A stretch of DNA of 64,000 nt from Tyto alba (lineage: Eukaryota; Chordata; Aves; Strigiformes; Tytonidae). The position numbers and the translations under genes were made by a program. Numbering within the stretch: the first letter of the stretch is position 1; every line of letters starts with the position of its first letter. This document shows positions 24,701-38,242 of the stretch, piece by piece. The notes beneath the pieces are model-generated. The model had not been told where the DNA came from and made no database searches. It was given only the letters and a program-made list of their open reading frames with translations. The stretch spans positions 2,170,001 through 2,234,000 of the forward strand of contig NW_024881278.1 of assembly GCF_018691265.1 (NCBI RefSeq), given 5' to 3'.

Positions 24701-27700
24701 TCTGTAGGGATGTTTAGCAAGCTGGCCTACCCCAGCTGGTATCCTTGTCCTTCCAGCTGTATCAGCTTGGTATCAGCAGAACCTTATTTAAGACATAATA
24801 TTAATCTATGGATGGTAACATATGGGATAACTGTGTCACAATCAGAAGCTGTCAGAATCTAAGCCAAATTGCCAAGACAAAAAAACAGCACAGGCATTCA
24901 GAATATGAGACTTATGATTATCACAGGAAACGCAGTGGTCAAATGCTCAGTGTTTACAAACAATTTGAATACCTCCACCAAAGCAATCACGTGTCAAATA
25001 TTCACAAGGGATGCCTGCCACAAAATGCGGCAAACAAATCATTAGTGCAGATCAACCAGCATAGCTTTCTGCTCCATTATTTAGCATAACCAGTTATTTG
25101 GATACATTTCTTACGGTTCAGGCATCCTTGCCCCTCTCCCCTTTACCTTTTACAACCACTGGCTGTTATGCATTCTCATGATTTCATTGGCCTACAAAAG
25201 AACAAGTGACAGAACCTAAAGACAGCAAAAGAAACAAAATTAATTTACATCCATTTTAAATTACATTATAATTATCAAGTGACCATTTACTTCATTCTAA
25301 TTTTTAATTGAAATTCAATTTATTTATACTTGGAGGAACATGTAGGGTGTGATTTTCAACACTGGCTCAATTTTTTCTAGTTTTAAGCATAATTGGCCTC
25401 AGCAGGGACAAAAAAAAGAAAAGCCAGGGAGCTCTTGAAAATTGCACAGCTTGTGCCAGATAAAAACACTGATAATATTTCCATTGAATTCACTGTAGTT
25501 CAGGGCTTAGTCCTGAGTACCAGCATGCAGCTGTAATGGCTAGTGACAGCAGCAATATGTGAGAGGCTTACAAAATTTCCTTCCAGACTCCCAGTACCAT
25601 GGTACCATGTGAAGAGTTCTCATTCATGTTATTGCCACCTGGAAGAGAGGTAATGTTCTTAAACATTACCCTGAAGACTGTGGTAAGAGGGGGAGCCAGC
25701 ATATCCTCTATTTTATCTCTATCTACTAAAAAGATCTGGAGACAGACAGCAGAGTGAAGTTGCCTCTTTTGTACTGGGAACTAAGCCTGCCTAAACAGCT
25801 GCAGATCTCAGAAAGATCCAGAATCACTTCAGAATAGAAGTCTGTCAGAGTATCTCGGGTGGGAAGGAAGATAGTCTGGCTCAGACCCTCAGCATGAATG
25901 GCAGTCACATGCAACTAGACTGATTTATCAAATCATAAATCTGGATCAGTAGATCTGGGACAGCCAAAGACCCAATTATTGACTGTATCACTTAATGATC
26001 AAAATGATGGAAATGTTTTTTAATAAAAGCCAATAATATACAAAATATAAGGATCCAAGATAACTAATCCAAACCTTACACTAAACCCAACTTTTTAAAG
26101 ATAAATATGACTGTGATCTTCACTAGTACCTTCTTTACAATATATACCTGAAGTTGTCATACAAGTCCAGGGACAAGATAGTCTTCTGTTCTACAGTGAC
26201 GTGCATGTTGAGATCAGCTGCACGTTTTCTCTTTCCAAGCAGTGGATCGGTGCTGAATCCATCATTTCTGATGGCAGCTGGCCACACAGTCCTGCAGTAT
26301 AGAATTGTTACTTGTGAAAAGATGCAGGAAACCTCTGTACAACCAGTAACGTGCTGATGACAAAGCCTTGCCTGCATCCCAGATGTCTGCAGCACTCCTA
26401 GGACCCATTTTCACATGCGTACACTTCTTTTTAAGTGGACTTATGCTCAGACTGAATTTAAACTGTCCACAAACACCATCTGCCCTTGCAATGAGCACTG
26501 TACTTGTTCCTATCTGGGCTACGGGCAGCCCACGCTGGGACCTGGAAACTGAGCATGTTGCTGTGCAATCCAACAGATGGCTGTCTTGCATTTCTTTCCA
26601 TTAACAATCACATTTGCTATAGAGAAACAACTGTCACTGCTCTCTGGAATCTATTTCCCATCATGAGCCTACACAATTTTGCAAAAAGAAGGAATAAGAA
26701 ATTCCATAAACCCTTCCACCTTGTGTATGGAGGAAATTTTAATTATGACAAGACTGCTGCACTATTTAAATATGAGACTGATATACTAACCATTCTTTTT
26801 CTTCTCATTAGGCCTTATCATTTACTATACCAGAATTTTTTTATTTTATTTAAACCTTTTCAGTCTATCTATACTCAGCAGAATTAAAATAATAAATGCA
26901 CACAGATATAATCATCTAGCATAATCAGGTAAGAGTACCTGATCTACACTAACTAGGCGATTAGAAAAAAGATCCAACAGTTCTACCTGGCCTTCAGAAT
27001 CTGTTAGCCAGCAGTTATTTATAGTTCCTAAGCAGACTTGGCTAAATGCCACAAGAAATAGTGAATAATTTTGTCATAAGCACTGTGGGCTCATTCAGTT
27101 ATTATCTACTGCTTATTATTATTAACTGCATATGTATATCTGCATGACAAATGTTTTTAGCCCTGAAGATGTTTATGAATCCTAGATACTTCACAAAGAG
27201 TCAGTGAATAATTACCCATGCTGAAAAATAATACTGCAAGACATTATGGGTTAGATGGTTTTGGTTATTTTCTCATTTTAACAGACTAAATTATCTAACC
27301 AGAGTGTAGAAACAGAAGACTTGCCTAAGCAGACAAATCAAAAGCCTGAAAAAATATCATATTCTTAAAGAAATAGTAGCAGGGGATAGTTCATAAAAAA
27401 ACCTTTGTAATAACATTTTTTTTTAATTATTTTTTTACAAGAGTTAGAAGACTTTTTGAACAATTAACACATTCATAGAAAATCTGATCAGTTCAGGAAC
27501 AGGAAAAAAGATAAAAAAAAGATCGATCGGTTCAATAGTTCATCAAGAATAATTTTTAACACTTCTAGTCCATATCAGACTTAAAGATTTACAATTAATC
27601 ACCATCATCAGAGTAAAGTCTCCCCTATTGTTTAAGATTTAAAATAAATTAGACTGCATTCTGGACAACTCCATTGTTCAACAGACATAATAAACACAAC

Positions 27701-30700
27701 TTGAAAGAGTATTTAGTTCAAATTAGTGGGCAGAAGAGATAAAGACAAGCTGAAACACATTCCTTACAGATATTTGCATGGATAAGACTTTTGATTAAAT
27801 TTTGCCTGCATTCACACTTGCAGTTGGCATTCCACAGAAAATGTGCATATCAGACACATACCAGAAATTATTTCTGTAGTGATCACTTGAAAACATACCA
27901 ACATTTCTTCTTCATCACCCTCTGCCCACAGAAAACTTTATGGAAGAATCCTCCCTGCCCCATTCTAAATGCTTTAGCCAAAAGCAATAATATTTTGGAT
28001 TTAAAGCACATTCTTGGAGCTTCTCAGAATTTGCAGTCCTTTACATGCTGGGGTCAAATAATAGCATGCTTTCTCATCTTAGGAAATACACGTATTGTAA
28101 TATGAAATGTAGATGTTAGAAGGTGGACCCACAGAGAAAAATAAGGGCATAGGACAATATGATAGCATTTTTCATTAAAATGTTTATAGTTTTGGCCAGA
28201 TTATTTGACCAAAGCTGAAAAACAGGGGTTGTAATTCCATTTTCAGTTATTTATGAGTTTTTACACAAATTTACTCTTTCTCAGATAGTAGACTGTCTAT
28301 ATTAAAATCCCTTTTTAAATAAGTATTTCTGGTGGAAAACAACACAACCAATCCCCCCAGAAAAATAGTTTCAAATTCTCTATTCTAGGATAAAAACTAG
28401 AATCCTGATTAAAATTTTTATGGCTCAGACATTAAGGGAACAGAAACAGTGTCACACGACTAACATGTCAAATCAAATAAACAATTACTTCCTCTGAAAA
28501 GATGTCAAAAGGACTTTATAGCTCAAAGTTACTCAGGTAATAGTTCTAGACAACAAATACATTCAGAAATAAAAAAACAAACAACACTGTTAATTTCAAA
28601 ACAGAAAGGAAAAATAAAATCTATCAAATACAATTTCTGCTGTTACTTACCATATCACACTATTCTTTGGTATTCAGTTGCTGGGCTTACAAAGCTGCTT
28701 TCAGATGAAAGAGAATGATGATGATAAAGCAATACATAAAATACTTGATTTTTTTTTTTCTGTCATAACAAAGAAAAATATCTACGTTTACTTACTCTGG
28801 GGAAAGTTCTCATGGAACCGATTTCTCGGCTTGCCTTTTCCCTCTCTCTTGGTAGAGGATCTTTTTTGACATTGTAGAGGCCAAATATGAACGTGAGGCC
28901 AGTGGATGAGGCCAGAATCAGAGTGGAAGAGTCAGGTGATAATTTTGCTGAATGTTTTTGCCTGAAGTCTTTCACCAGAGTCCAATCACCCCAAGTTGTC
29001 AAAGAGTGTGAGAACGATAATGAAGAGCATGGACCTCAACAGCCCACCACGATGGTCAGTCACTCAGAGGAAGTCTGCTGCTTGCAGGGATGTGCCAGTA
29101 ATTGCAGACATGATATCACTGAGGTTCCTTTGCTGCATGCACCCTGACACTTCATCCTGCAACATCTGGAAACAGGAGACGGAAAAAGAGCCCCTGAGTT
29201 GAACCAGGATAGTTATTTTGATAATTGTATGCTCCCCTGAATGGAACTCACATTTCTTCTGCAAATGGAGAGAAGACAGTCTTGCCTTTACTGTGATGCC
29301 TGTGTGTATTTTTCAAAAACACATAGTATAGAGCAGGTTTTTCACCTGCAATAATCAATGGCCAAATATTTTTGTGTGGCACTAAAAAGAAATCAACGGC
29401 CAAGTTTTTACTGGAAGAATATCTAGCCCACATTTATATGACATCAGAATATATTAAAAGAGAGTACATTTGTGAAGTGAAAGAGCCACAGGTAAATTGT
29501 TCCTGATCCAGTAGTTGACACAGCTCATAGTCCAAGGGAAAGGTTTTTGGTTTACCTAAGTCCTTGCACAGTGGGGACTCACAAAGCAAATGCCAACATA
29601 ATTTTTGCTGAGAACTACTCTATTTTCAGACTCTCAGCAACACTTAAAAGCCATGATTACCTTGATTGCAGCAGGCTTCTTTCTTGGATGACTTCTTTTA
29701 TTTATTTAAAGAGAAGACAATTTTCTTGTGCCAGGAAGCTGGGAACTGGCCAGACTGCTGGGTTCTACTGGAGCTTCTTTGCACCCACCTCTGTATCTGG
29801 CTCCTACAGTGATTGATAGTCAGTCTCTCATCACAAGCAGGCTATCACCCACAGATGAACGGTCACAGGCAGGTCTCCTTAACATACTCCAAGGTTACCT
29901 TGGTATCTAGACGAAGCTTAAAATCCCTAGCAGTGAAAAATAACTTCTGGTATTGGCTGTGGAGAAGAGTGACATTCTCTAAGTCCTCCCTGTAAGTGCA
30001 TTGAAGAGAGCACTATGGAGAGGGGTACTATGGGATGTTGCAAGGACCCCTAATCAGTATGAGTACTTATTCATTCCAGTCTTGATGGACATTATCAATA
30101 GCTCCTTCTAAGAAGACTGCATTTCATATTTACAGCTAATGTATTCGTAATGGAACTATCAAATCTTTTATTGTTACTTTCATTTGCTTTCACATCAGTT
30201 TGGCAAAAACTTGGGATTTTTCCCTGCAGTCTCCATCTTTTCTCTTACCAAATTCTTTCCTGCTTCAGAATATTTTAACTGTTTATGTTTCTGAGTTGAA
30301 GCCAGTGAGAAATGCTGATGTGGCAAGCAAACAGACGAGCATTATATTTCTAGATATGGACAGAACAACTCATGCTGTAGCAAAGTCTTCATGACAGTGC
30401 TCCTCACTCCCAGAGCTCTTGAGTTTCTGTATTCACTCACAGCTCTGCCCAGGAATTAGCCTTCCTATTAGGAAATTCTTCACAGTTTTCGATGTTGGGG
30501 ATGATATACAGACTGCATTCCTTGGTGTCCTTGTAATGAGGTTGCAGCTTCAGCAGACCATTTTCACTGGACCTGATTTAAAAGGTACAAGAGAGGCAAT
30601 TATGATTTGACTACATGTGTGCACACTTACCTCTATGCTAATTTTGAGAGTGTTGATAATACTAGGTTGCCATGAATAAATTTTCCTCTCCTTTAAATGT

Positions 30701-33480
30701 ACTTATGCTTGGCTATTTCAGATTAACTGGCAAACCACAAGAATCCCATTCCTACATACAATATGGTCTTGGAAGAGTCTCATGGTGCCCACAACCCAGT
30801 AGGTCTTCAGCAATACTGAAATGGGGGAAGACTGTATGGGTTATTTCAGAAATTGGGTAGCAAAGAGAGTCTGTCTGAAAAAGATGTCTTCTAATAAACT
30901 GTTGCCACAGGAAAGAAGTAGTTTATCTGTTGTTTATCTCTCTTTATGTAGAAACATAGGAACATCATACAGATCTACACCCAGTTAGGTTAGCTTCATA
31001 AAACCCTTATCCTTCCTTAAGCAGGGGAACTATTCTGGATCTCTGGTTCCCTATTCTTCTGGAGATGAAAATATTTCCCCTGGGGGAGCCACTGAACAAC
31101 AGAAGTAACAACTGTAAACACAGTTGGAGAAAACATCCTGTTTTTCTAACTGGAATATGTTCATTAAAATATCTTTAAACAAGTCATAGACTGACATTGA
31201 TACAAAAAACTAACTTTCACACACTGAAAACAAACAAAAAAAAATGGGAGAAAACCAGTAGGGAAATAAAAAAGAAAAATCACACACATGACAGAAAAAC
31301 TTATACTACTATATTGAGGTCAGTAGCAATAATCATCATCATAATTTCCTCCTTGCTTTGCATTAATATTTGTCTTTTTTGACTACCACATGCTTACTAA
31401 CCCCCCCAGTTTGAACAGTACATTTGAAGAACATGTGGGCCATCCCCTTCTCTGAGGATTGTCTCATAAATGGGTCGGTAAAGTGATTATTAAAGCCTCA
31501 CTGGAGGTTCTTTCATTTAAGGCTGTGAACAATAAGAAATTGACTGTGATTGTAGGAGGTACATGCTTCATTGCTATGACAAATTCACTATAAATGTTAT
31601 ATAAATGTAATTATTCCCGGTCTTCTAACAGAGCGTGCATGTAAGCTGCTGATCAGATGGGAGCCTGCTCCCCTACCATTCAGTTCACCTCCACATACAC
31701 CGATTAATGTCTAAAAATATTCTCTCATGTAAGCCATGTTCTTTCATGGATTTTGCTCCTGCAAATGTAGCATCTCCATATTCTGAGGCCTGCTATGATT
31801 TTTATCAAACTTAACTTGATAAAACAATCTTCAAACTAGTTTCAGACTAGGGACTAGGATAGTTTTAGGTTTATTGACACCATTGTTATTAAACTAGACA
31901 ATAAAATGAGAATGAGGAATGGTAGCACTGTGTTATCAAAATGATTGATTTTCCCTACTTATGACCCTGGATTTTGTTGCTGAGGTCAAGATATGGACAA
32001 AAGACAAAACCATAGAAATAAAGAACAATAACTGTCTTTAAAAAATATTATTTCTCCATCCAGCCATTTACTGGAAAAGTTTATGAAGGAACATTCTCAG
32101 TTCCCTATGTCAGGAGGCTGAGAAGGAAACACAGGTCCTTGAATCTACAAGGTGCTAGTTCATATTCACCCTAACAATAGTAAGAGTCAAAATGATCCCC
32201 ATAGTAGCAGTGTTCATATTAAATGAACTTGCTGAGTTAAAAAAATGTTTCCAGAAGGTAGAAAAGTCATGCTCCTTATCACAACTGACACCCTTTAATC
32301 CCTTTTAGAAGATACCTGATTAGAATTAAATCTAGAGATATCCCCAGCTAGAAGCTGAGACAGACTACTGCAGAAGCTTATTTTCTAGATCAATATAAAA
32401 TTAACAGTTTCTTGGCTTCTAATGGTTGAGTGTGTTCTTTACTTCTTCTGATGTCAGTGATAAAGTACATATTGACTACAATTGAGCAGAGCTAACTGAA
32501 CTACAGCTCTGCTCTTTAGCAAATACCACTCATGTAATAAAACAACAAAGGATAGTTTTACAGCTCAGACCCAGAGTAGGACACAGAAGACTTAGATTCA
32601 TCGCCTTGTTCTACTTTAAAGTTCCTGTGTGACTGAAAAAAGTCATGCCACCCCTCTGTATCAGAGTTGCCAGATCAAAAACAGAGCAAAGAAGTCTTCC
32701 GTCACTTGACTTCTTGTCTTGGTCTAAATGGGATAAAGAAGATTTATCCCCATCTCCTACCTTCCTGAGCACCATACTTGTAGGAACACACCGTAATCAT
32801 GAAGTGCTCTTGTATGCACTGAACCCCACGGGCACAAGCCTAAAACTAATGAGACCAATACCAAGTAAAGGGCTGTTTGAGCTCATGCTAACAGGGCAGC
32901 TATCAGACATGTTGCTCTGGGAGCCATCTCATTCAATACAGAGGCACAAAACCCCCCAATTTAAACACCTATGAAGCAGAAGCAGCTGAGTTGCGACAGC
33001 AGAAAACTTTGAACACACTGATGTAGTTTTCTAAGAAACCAACTCTGGTATCTCCCCTCTGCTGCAGCACTGATGCGTCCTTTGTTAAAGACAGGACATT
33101 GTTCGCCTCTGTCTCTCTTCAAGTACAAATGTCTTACAAGTCAATTCTGTAGTTAATGCAAGCTGACAAAAGGAGGTTTATATACTGTGCAACAATAAGC
33201 ACTGCCACTCACTCGCAGGCAAGATACTTCAAGGGCAGCCTGCTCCTATGTGACACAACTACTGCTTTGCCGAACAGAACAGATGACTTGCAGCGGTAAC
33301 ACTATTTGCTGCTGTAAATCCCTCAGCTAAACCGTTAACTTCTATCTTGTGGCCCATTCGATGATTAACCGGTATGTTAGACTGCAGTGGTCCAGCTAAT
33401 TTAAACACAAACACACTCTGTGGAGAGCAGAGAGCCTAAAGGAGATGGGAGGGGAAAGCTGGCGGGCTTTGAAGGAAGCA
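21750..33480. other. Intergenic DNA, no gene seen
   Basis: This is unique AT-rich DNA with A-rich and GA-rich patches (23313-23340, 23507-23535) and short T runs (28749-28759). Open frames reach 127 codons (26504-26887), but they are crossed by frames on the other strand and carry no recognisable domain. A minus-strand frame at 28763-29002 ends near a GTAAGT motif. I considered it as an exon and rejected it. No mobile element could be named. Confidence 0.6.
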
Positions 33481-33489
33481 CAACCTGCT

Positions 33490-33700
33490 AATATCTGCAA
33501 AAACTGGACAAGAAATAGATAAAACTAAATTAGAGATCTATTAAAAATAAATTAATGGCATCTGCAATTGAAATTAAATTGCTCTAATGGCAGGGTCTCT
33601 GGTGAGCATTAATGCTTAATGTTTCCTTATATTTGATGAAAGCATCTATTAATTAAAAATATTTATAAAAGGTAGAGGCTTGACAGGAATACTCTGCAGC
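33490..33700. promoter_or_regulatory. Candidate conserved enhancer block 1
   Basis: Homeodomain cores are dense here: ATTAATGG (33551-33558), CAATTG (33565-33570), the perfect palindrome AGCATTAATGCT (33605-33616) and ATTAATTAA (33648-33656), in unique sequence without simple repeats. It is followed within 300 bases by two more blocks of the same texture. The role is inferred from motif density; conservation and activity are not shown by this sequence alone. Confidence 0.35.
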
Positions 33701-33939
33701 TGTTCTTAAGGGAGCTGCTTCTGTTAATCAGCTACTTTAGAAGAAAATGCCTCTACTCTATACAACGAAGGCAAGACTGTACTTCAATAAATCTTCTTTA
33801 AGGCCGTGCTTTCTAAATATTCTTGTGGCCAGAACTGGATAGAGTAGGCTGTTTTCTATGGATGATATAATACACTTTCCTTCCCATTGTTTAGTTAGCT
33901 TGTACTGAAATTAAACTTTAGTCTTATCCTTCCCCTCCC

Positions 33940-34180
33940 TTTTACCCTCCCTTTATTGTTAAGCTTTTATCGAGTTGTTGAACATCCAAGTACAAAAGCA
34001 GATGAACTGATATGTATGAATGCATTGAACAAATAAGGAGCACAAAGCTAAACACACATTCAATAGTGGGTATGAAAATATTATCGGACTTTGTGGCAGG
34101 GACAAACCAAGACCATGTGTCATTAATGAGACTATTCAAAGTAATTTTGATGAAGTTATGATTCCATTGTCATCCAGCAC
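33940..34180. promoter_or_regulatory. Candidate conserved enhancer block 2
   Basis: This unique sequence carries a SOX/forkhead-like stretch (CATTGAACAAATAAGG, from 34023), a homeodomain-type CATTAATGAG (34121-34130), and GTAATTTTGATGAAGTTATG from 34141. It is free of repeats and reads like other vertebrate conserved non-coding elements. A 65-codon minus-strand frame here (33942-34139) is taken as chance. CT-rich low-complexity sequence (about 34275-34315) follows. Confidence 0.35.
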
Positions 34181-34274
34181 TGAGAAGGAAACATTTAGCA
34201 TTTGAAAAAAGAATTGTTAATCATTATGCAGCTCTCTGGGGCACTAACTCTTTCAGGATTTTCCTCTCTGTCAT

Positions 34275-34315
34275 CCCCTTGCCCCCCCCTTCTTTCCTTT
34301 CTTTCTTTCCTCTCA
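34275..34315 (+). repeat. CT-rich low-complexity tract
   Basis: A short C run is followed by TTTC/CTTT units. It is a simple pyrimidine tract between two enhancer-like blocks. Confidence 0.85.
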
Positions 34316-34469
34316 TCTTCTCAACACAAGCAGTGATAAGAAAACAGAGATGATTAGAAGTTGTCCCTGACACACTCCATCGTAAGGTGGTTGGTTTTGT
34401 CTTTCTGCATTTATTAGTTTGAATTCTGTGTGAGGAACCTGTTGGCTGTTGAGAATAAATCAACAGGAA

Positions 34470-34730
34470 GGTCACAAATGGGTTTGTATCGCATGCTTGC
34501 CTTTTTAAGCCTGTTGGGAACTCACTGTTTTGCTATACAGAAATAAATTCTGGAAAGAAGGCCAGCCATGCTGTTTAACACTATTTGATTATGTGAATTG
34601 TGTGTGAATCATGTAGGCTTCTTGAACAAAAGTTAATCTTAAAGTCCTTTGCTAATATTGTCATAATTAACTAGGGCTAGCAGTGGCAGGAGTCTCGGTT
34701 AGTGACACCAGTTAAGTAAGTTAAACTTAT
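34470..34730. promoter_or_regulatory. Candidate conserved enhancer block 3
   Basis: This unique block contains GAACAAAAGTTAATC (34624-34638), TCF/SOX-like CCTTTG and ATATTGTC, and CATAATTAAC (from about 34662). Together with blocks 1 and 2 it makes a 1.2-kb cluster about 32 kb upstream of the SPTLC3 start. Enhancer clusters are common in gene deserts, but the target gene is unknown. Confidence 0.33.
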
Positions 34731-35553
34731 CCACCATAGCTATTGCTACATTGCATGGAGAGAAATGAGCTCTGCAAAAGGGCATTTAGAGAAATAAACA
34801 GGGAAGGTGATTTATGGATGTAGCTTTCTGAAAGCTCTGATAAAAAGACCTGGCAGTGCAGTCTATCATGCTTGGTAAGTCAAGGATGTGTGGCATAAAA
34901 ACAAGTGATGACTGTGTTAAAACGCTAAAACGTGGAACAAGAGGACAGCCTAGGTTTTTCACTTAATTATTTCTTTTGATTATGCTCCTGCTACAAGATA
35001 ACACTGTGGCCAGCCATGTGGGAACAACAGAATAAATGTTGTGAACCCCCTCCCTTCCTTAATCCAGCTGCAATGCAGCCAAAGGAGGGGACAGACCTGA
35101 AGTGAACTCTGCAATAAGGAACATTTTTTTAAGAAAAGGAAATAAAATAAAATGCATTTTAAGTCATGACTTGATATACATTTTTGGCTTATGAGAACGT
35201 CCAGTTCCCCATGCACTTTAAAAACTACAGCTGGGCTTTACAATGGGATCTGTTTCTCAGCAACATTGCCCGTTTCTTTAACACGGCAATATAAACTTAA
35301 GACAGGCACATACTGCCCCTCCCCACGCAGTTGCACCACTCCTATGAGAGAAGAACTCAGCACCGATGAGGCCAGAGAGAGGGAGCAAGGGGTACTGTGC
35401 ACCAGTCCCTGTCCTAAGCCTTGCTTATACATTTTGATTGAATGTAGGTAAATATCTAGGCTTTTCCTCACCGTTCGAATTGTCCAGAAGAAAATATTCC
35501 TCCTTCCTTTCTTCTGTATGACCCCCAGCATCTTGAAGGGGTTTTTTTATTAC

Positions 35554-35571
35554 TTTTTTTTTTTTTTTTTT
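35554..35571 (+). repeat. Poly(T), 18 bases
   Basis: Uninterrupted T run in unique sequence. Confidence 0.95.
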
Positions 35572-36312
35572 CATTTTAAAGATACATGCTGTGGTTACAT
35601 TTACAACATTTTAGATCTGTGGCCAGTTATATCTCCTTTTTTTCATTAGTAAAAATTGCATTTACATTTAGGTCTGTATTGTTTAAATCAGATTGGGTGT
35701 TTGATCAAATATTTATTTTCCTCATACTATTTTTTTCACTCATCCCTGCAACTTGGAACTACAGCCAATACCAAAGTCAAAACACAGCCAGAACATCCTT
35801 TCTTGCACAAAGTGAAAGCATTAGGAGTTGTGAGTTAAATTCATTCTGTACTGAAGCTCATGGAAAAGCTTCCACTGGCTTCAATAAAAGTAAGACTTTT
35901 CCCAGTTATATCAATATATGAGGAGACAAATGTTACAATTCAATCTACCTTAATATTACTTAACTTTTTAGGAACATTCAAATTACAGGTAATTATAAAT
36001 GTCAGGCATAACCCCCTCAGTTTCTCACCCAGAAGGAAGGGTTCACATGTTGGTCAATCAGGTTCTTTTTTCCATAAATAGAGTGACTTTCCAACTCAAA
36101 ATTTACAGATGTTGTATGTACTGGTATGGTAGGAATATGTATTTTGCATCTTCAAGAGATTATTTCAGTAATAATCAAGTAAGAACTATTAAACTTCTAG
36201 CATTTGCCCATCATTAACATATAGCATGAATTGGCCTATTCCCCAGATACTTCATTCAACAATAAATTCTGATGTTACCGACATATTGAGCAGCAAAGCA
36301 GAATAGACAATT

Positions 36313-36328
36313 AAAAAAAAAAAAAAAA
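36313..36328 (+). repeat. Poly(A), 16 bases
   Basis: Uninterrupted A run. Confidence 0.95.
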
Positions 36329-38224
36329 GAACTATCAATCTGTCTCTAAATGTTATTGGACTGGGGTTATTGATGTTTTTTTTCAGTTCCATTGATGGGC
36401 ACCATGCTGCAAGCAACATGCAGTATCAGCTCATGTAATTTGTCATCTTCCTGACAAAGTTAATGGATCTCTGTAAGTTTTTCTCCCAGGTGAGAAACTG
36501 ACCCAATATTTAGACGTGACATTGCTTTGATAAACTTGCAATATAAAGAGGATGGTGGCATAACAGGCAAAAGCCTCATTGTGAAGGCAGAAACAGAGAC
36601 GACTGTAGTCTGTCAGCACAGGTGAAAGAAGAGGGGCTGAAGAACAGAATAATAGTGATAAGTACCAGAATTTTATTTCATTAGCCAGAGAAGACTGAGG
36701 GGTTTTGCTGGCCATTTTACAATTCTCTCACTTGACTTGTTTACTGATGGAAATGTTTGCCAAGGAACTTTGGAAAAATAGTGACATATGAACAATCTGT
36801 TGCGGCATATTGTAGTGGTGTTGTTTGTGCTGCTATAGTTACTAAGCTTTTAGCATTTTTGTAATTTGTCTTGAAAAAGCTGGAACTTGGCATGAAGTTT
36901 TTGTGTGCCTCTCTCTTCAAGTCAGATGGTTTTCGTATTTTTTTGTTACATTTCTGTATATTTTTTTTATATGTGAAGAAAAGCCTGAAGATATGCTGTG
37001 TCAAAGAAAAGAAAAAAAGTGTGCTCAGTTGAAGAAAGAAGCAGAATGTGGGAAAAAAAACAAATGCACTGCAAGATGAGGAGAAACAGGTGCAAACTTC
37101 TTTTCAAGGTGAGAAGAGTGTTTACAGGATATTCACAGGTCTTATGTAACTGCAAAATTAATCAGGCTATGCAAAAAAGGCCTTAGGTTTTTAACTTCCT
37201 TTTGCTTTCAGATATTACAATGAATGTTAGTCTTTTGTACAGGACAGTGGCTTGATTCAAATCTCTATGTTTCATTGTGCTCATTTTGTGGACTCCATAA
37301 CAGCACAGTGAGGGAATTACAAGCTTCATGTATTTTAACTGTGGATGTGAAACGGGTACAAGAAAGTTCAAAGGCAAAGATCTGTACAAGCAAGTTGAGA
37401 GCCATCAACTATGCCATCAATGACACACCAAAAAAGACTGAACAAAGAAAAACATGTCCCCTACTTCTGCCTGATCAGGATGCCTTAGCTCTGCTGGCCT
37501 AACACTGACCTGTAAGATACATTTCCATTGCATGATAAGCCTAGATCAAAACCTCCTGTTCAAGTACTTGAACTGCCATGTGGCCCTGCTGTGGTGGGAC
37601 AGAGGACTACCTACCAGACATGTGGACTGCACAAGCACAGCAGATATCTGTTGGAAAGAAGCCTAGAGAGGAACTAAGAACAGGGAAAGAGAAAAAGGGA
37701 ACAAAACCCAAACAAAATTATTGGTGAGTAATCCAGCAACAAGGAGAAGAAAACACTGTAAAAAATTTGGCCATAAGGGAAGCTGGGAAGTGATAACTGT
37801 GGCCAAAATACCAGTGTACGTTATTTGGTAATCTCTCATCGCTTCCCGGGGCTCCATATGTGGGTAGTTCCCATTACTGCTAAATGCATATGAAATATTA
37901 AGTTTCAATCAGAAGAATAAAATTTTGTCCTCCCCCTCCCTGAACCACAGCCCACACAGAACATCCTACGCTCCTGCCAGGCATCATCCTAAACACATGG
38001 AAAATCTTATCTGTCACAAGTAGGATTAATAAAGCATTTAGCTAGTGTTATGGAAGTCTTCACTGCTCAAATGTCATGTCTTATCACAATTCTGCAACAA
38101 TTTTCTTGACACTTTGAACTTTCCATAGGTCTTTTTGAGGGAGGAGGAGGTTGAAAGAGGATTATTACAGAGCTGTTGATGAACTTGTTAACAATAATGC
38201 TTGTTCTGTGCAGCTTGGGGAAGA

Positions 38225-38242
38225 ATATATATATATATATAT
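38225..38242 (+). repeat. (AT)9 microsatellite
   Basis: Nine AT units in unique sequence. Confidence 0.9.

Noticed and set aside
28763..29150. Minus-strand frame ending near a GTAAGT donor-like site, considered as an exon
   Set aside because: The frame is interrupted upstream, no clear acceptor was found in phase, and the peptide resembles nothing I know. A donor-like hexamer alone is common.
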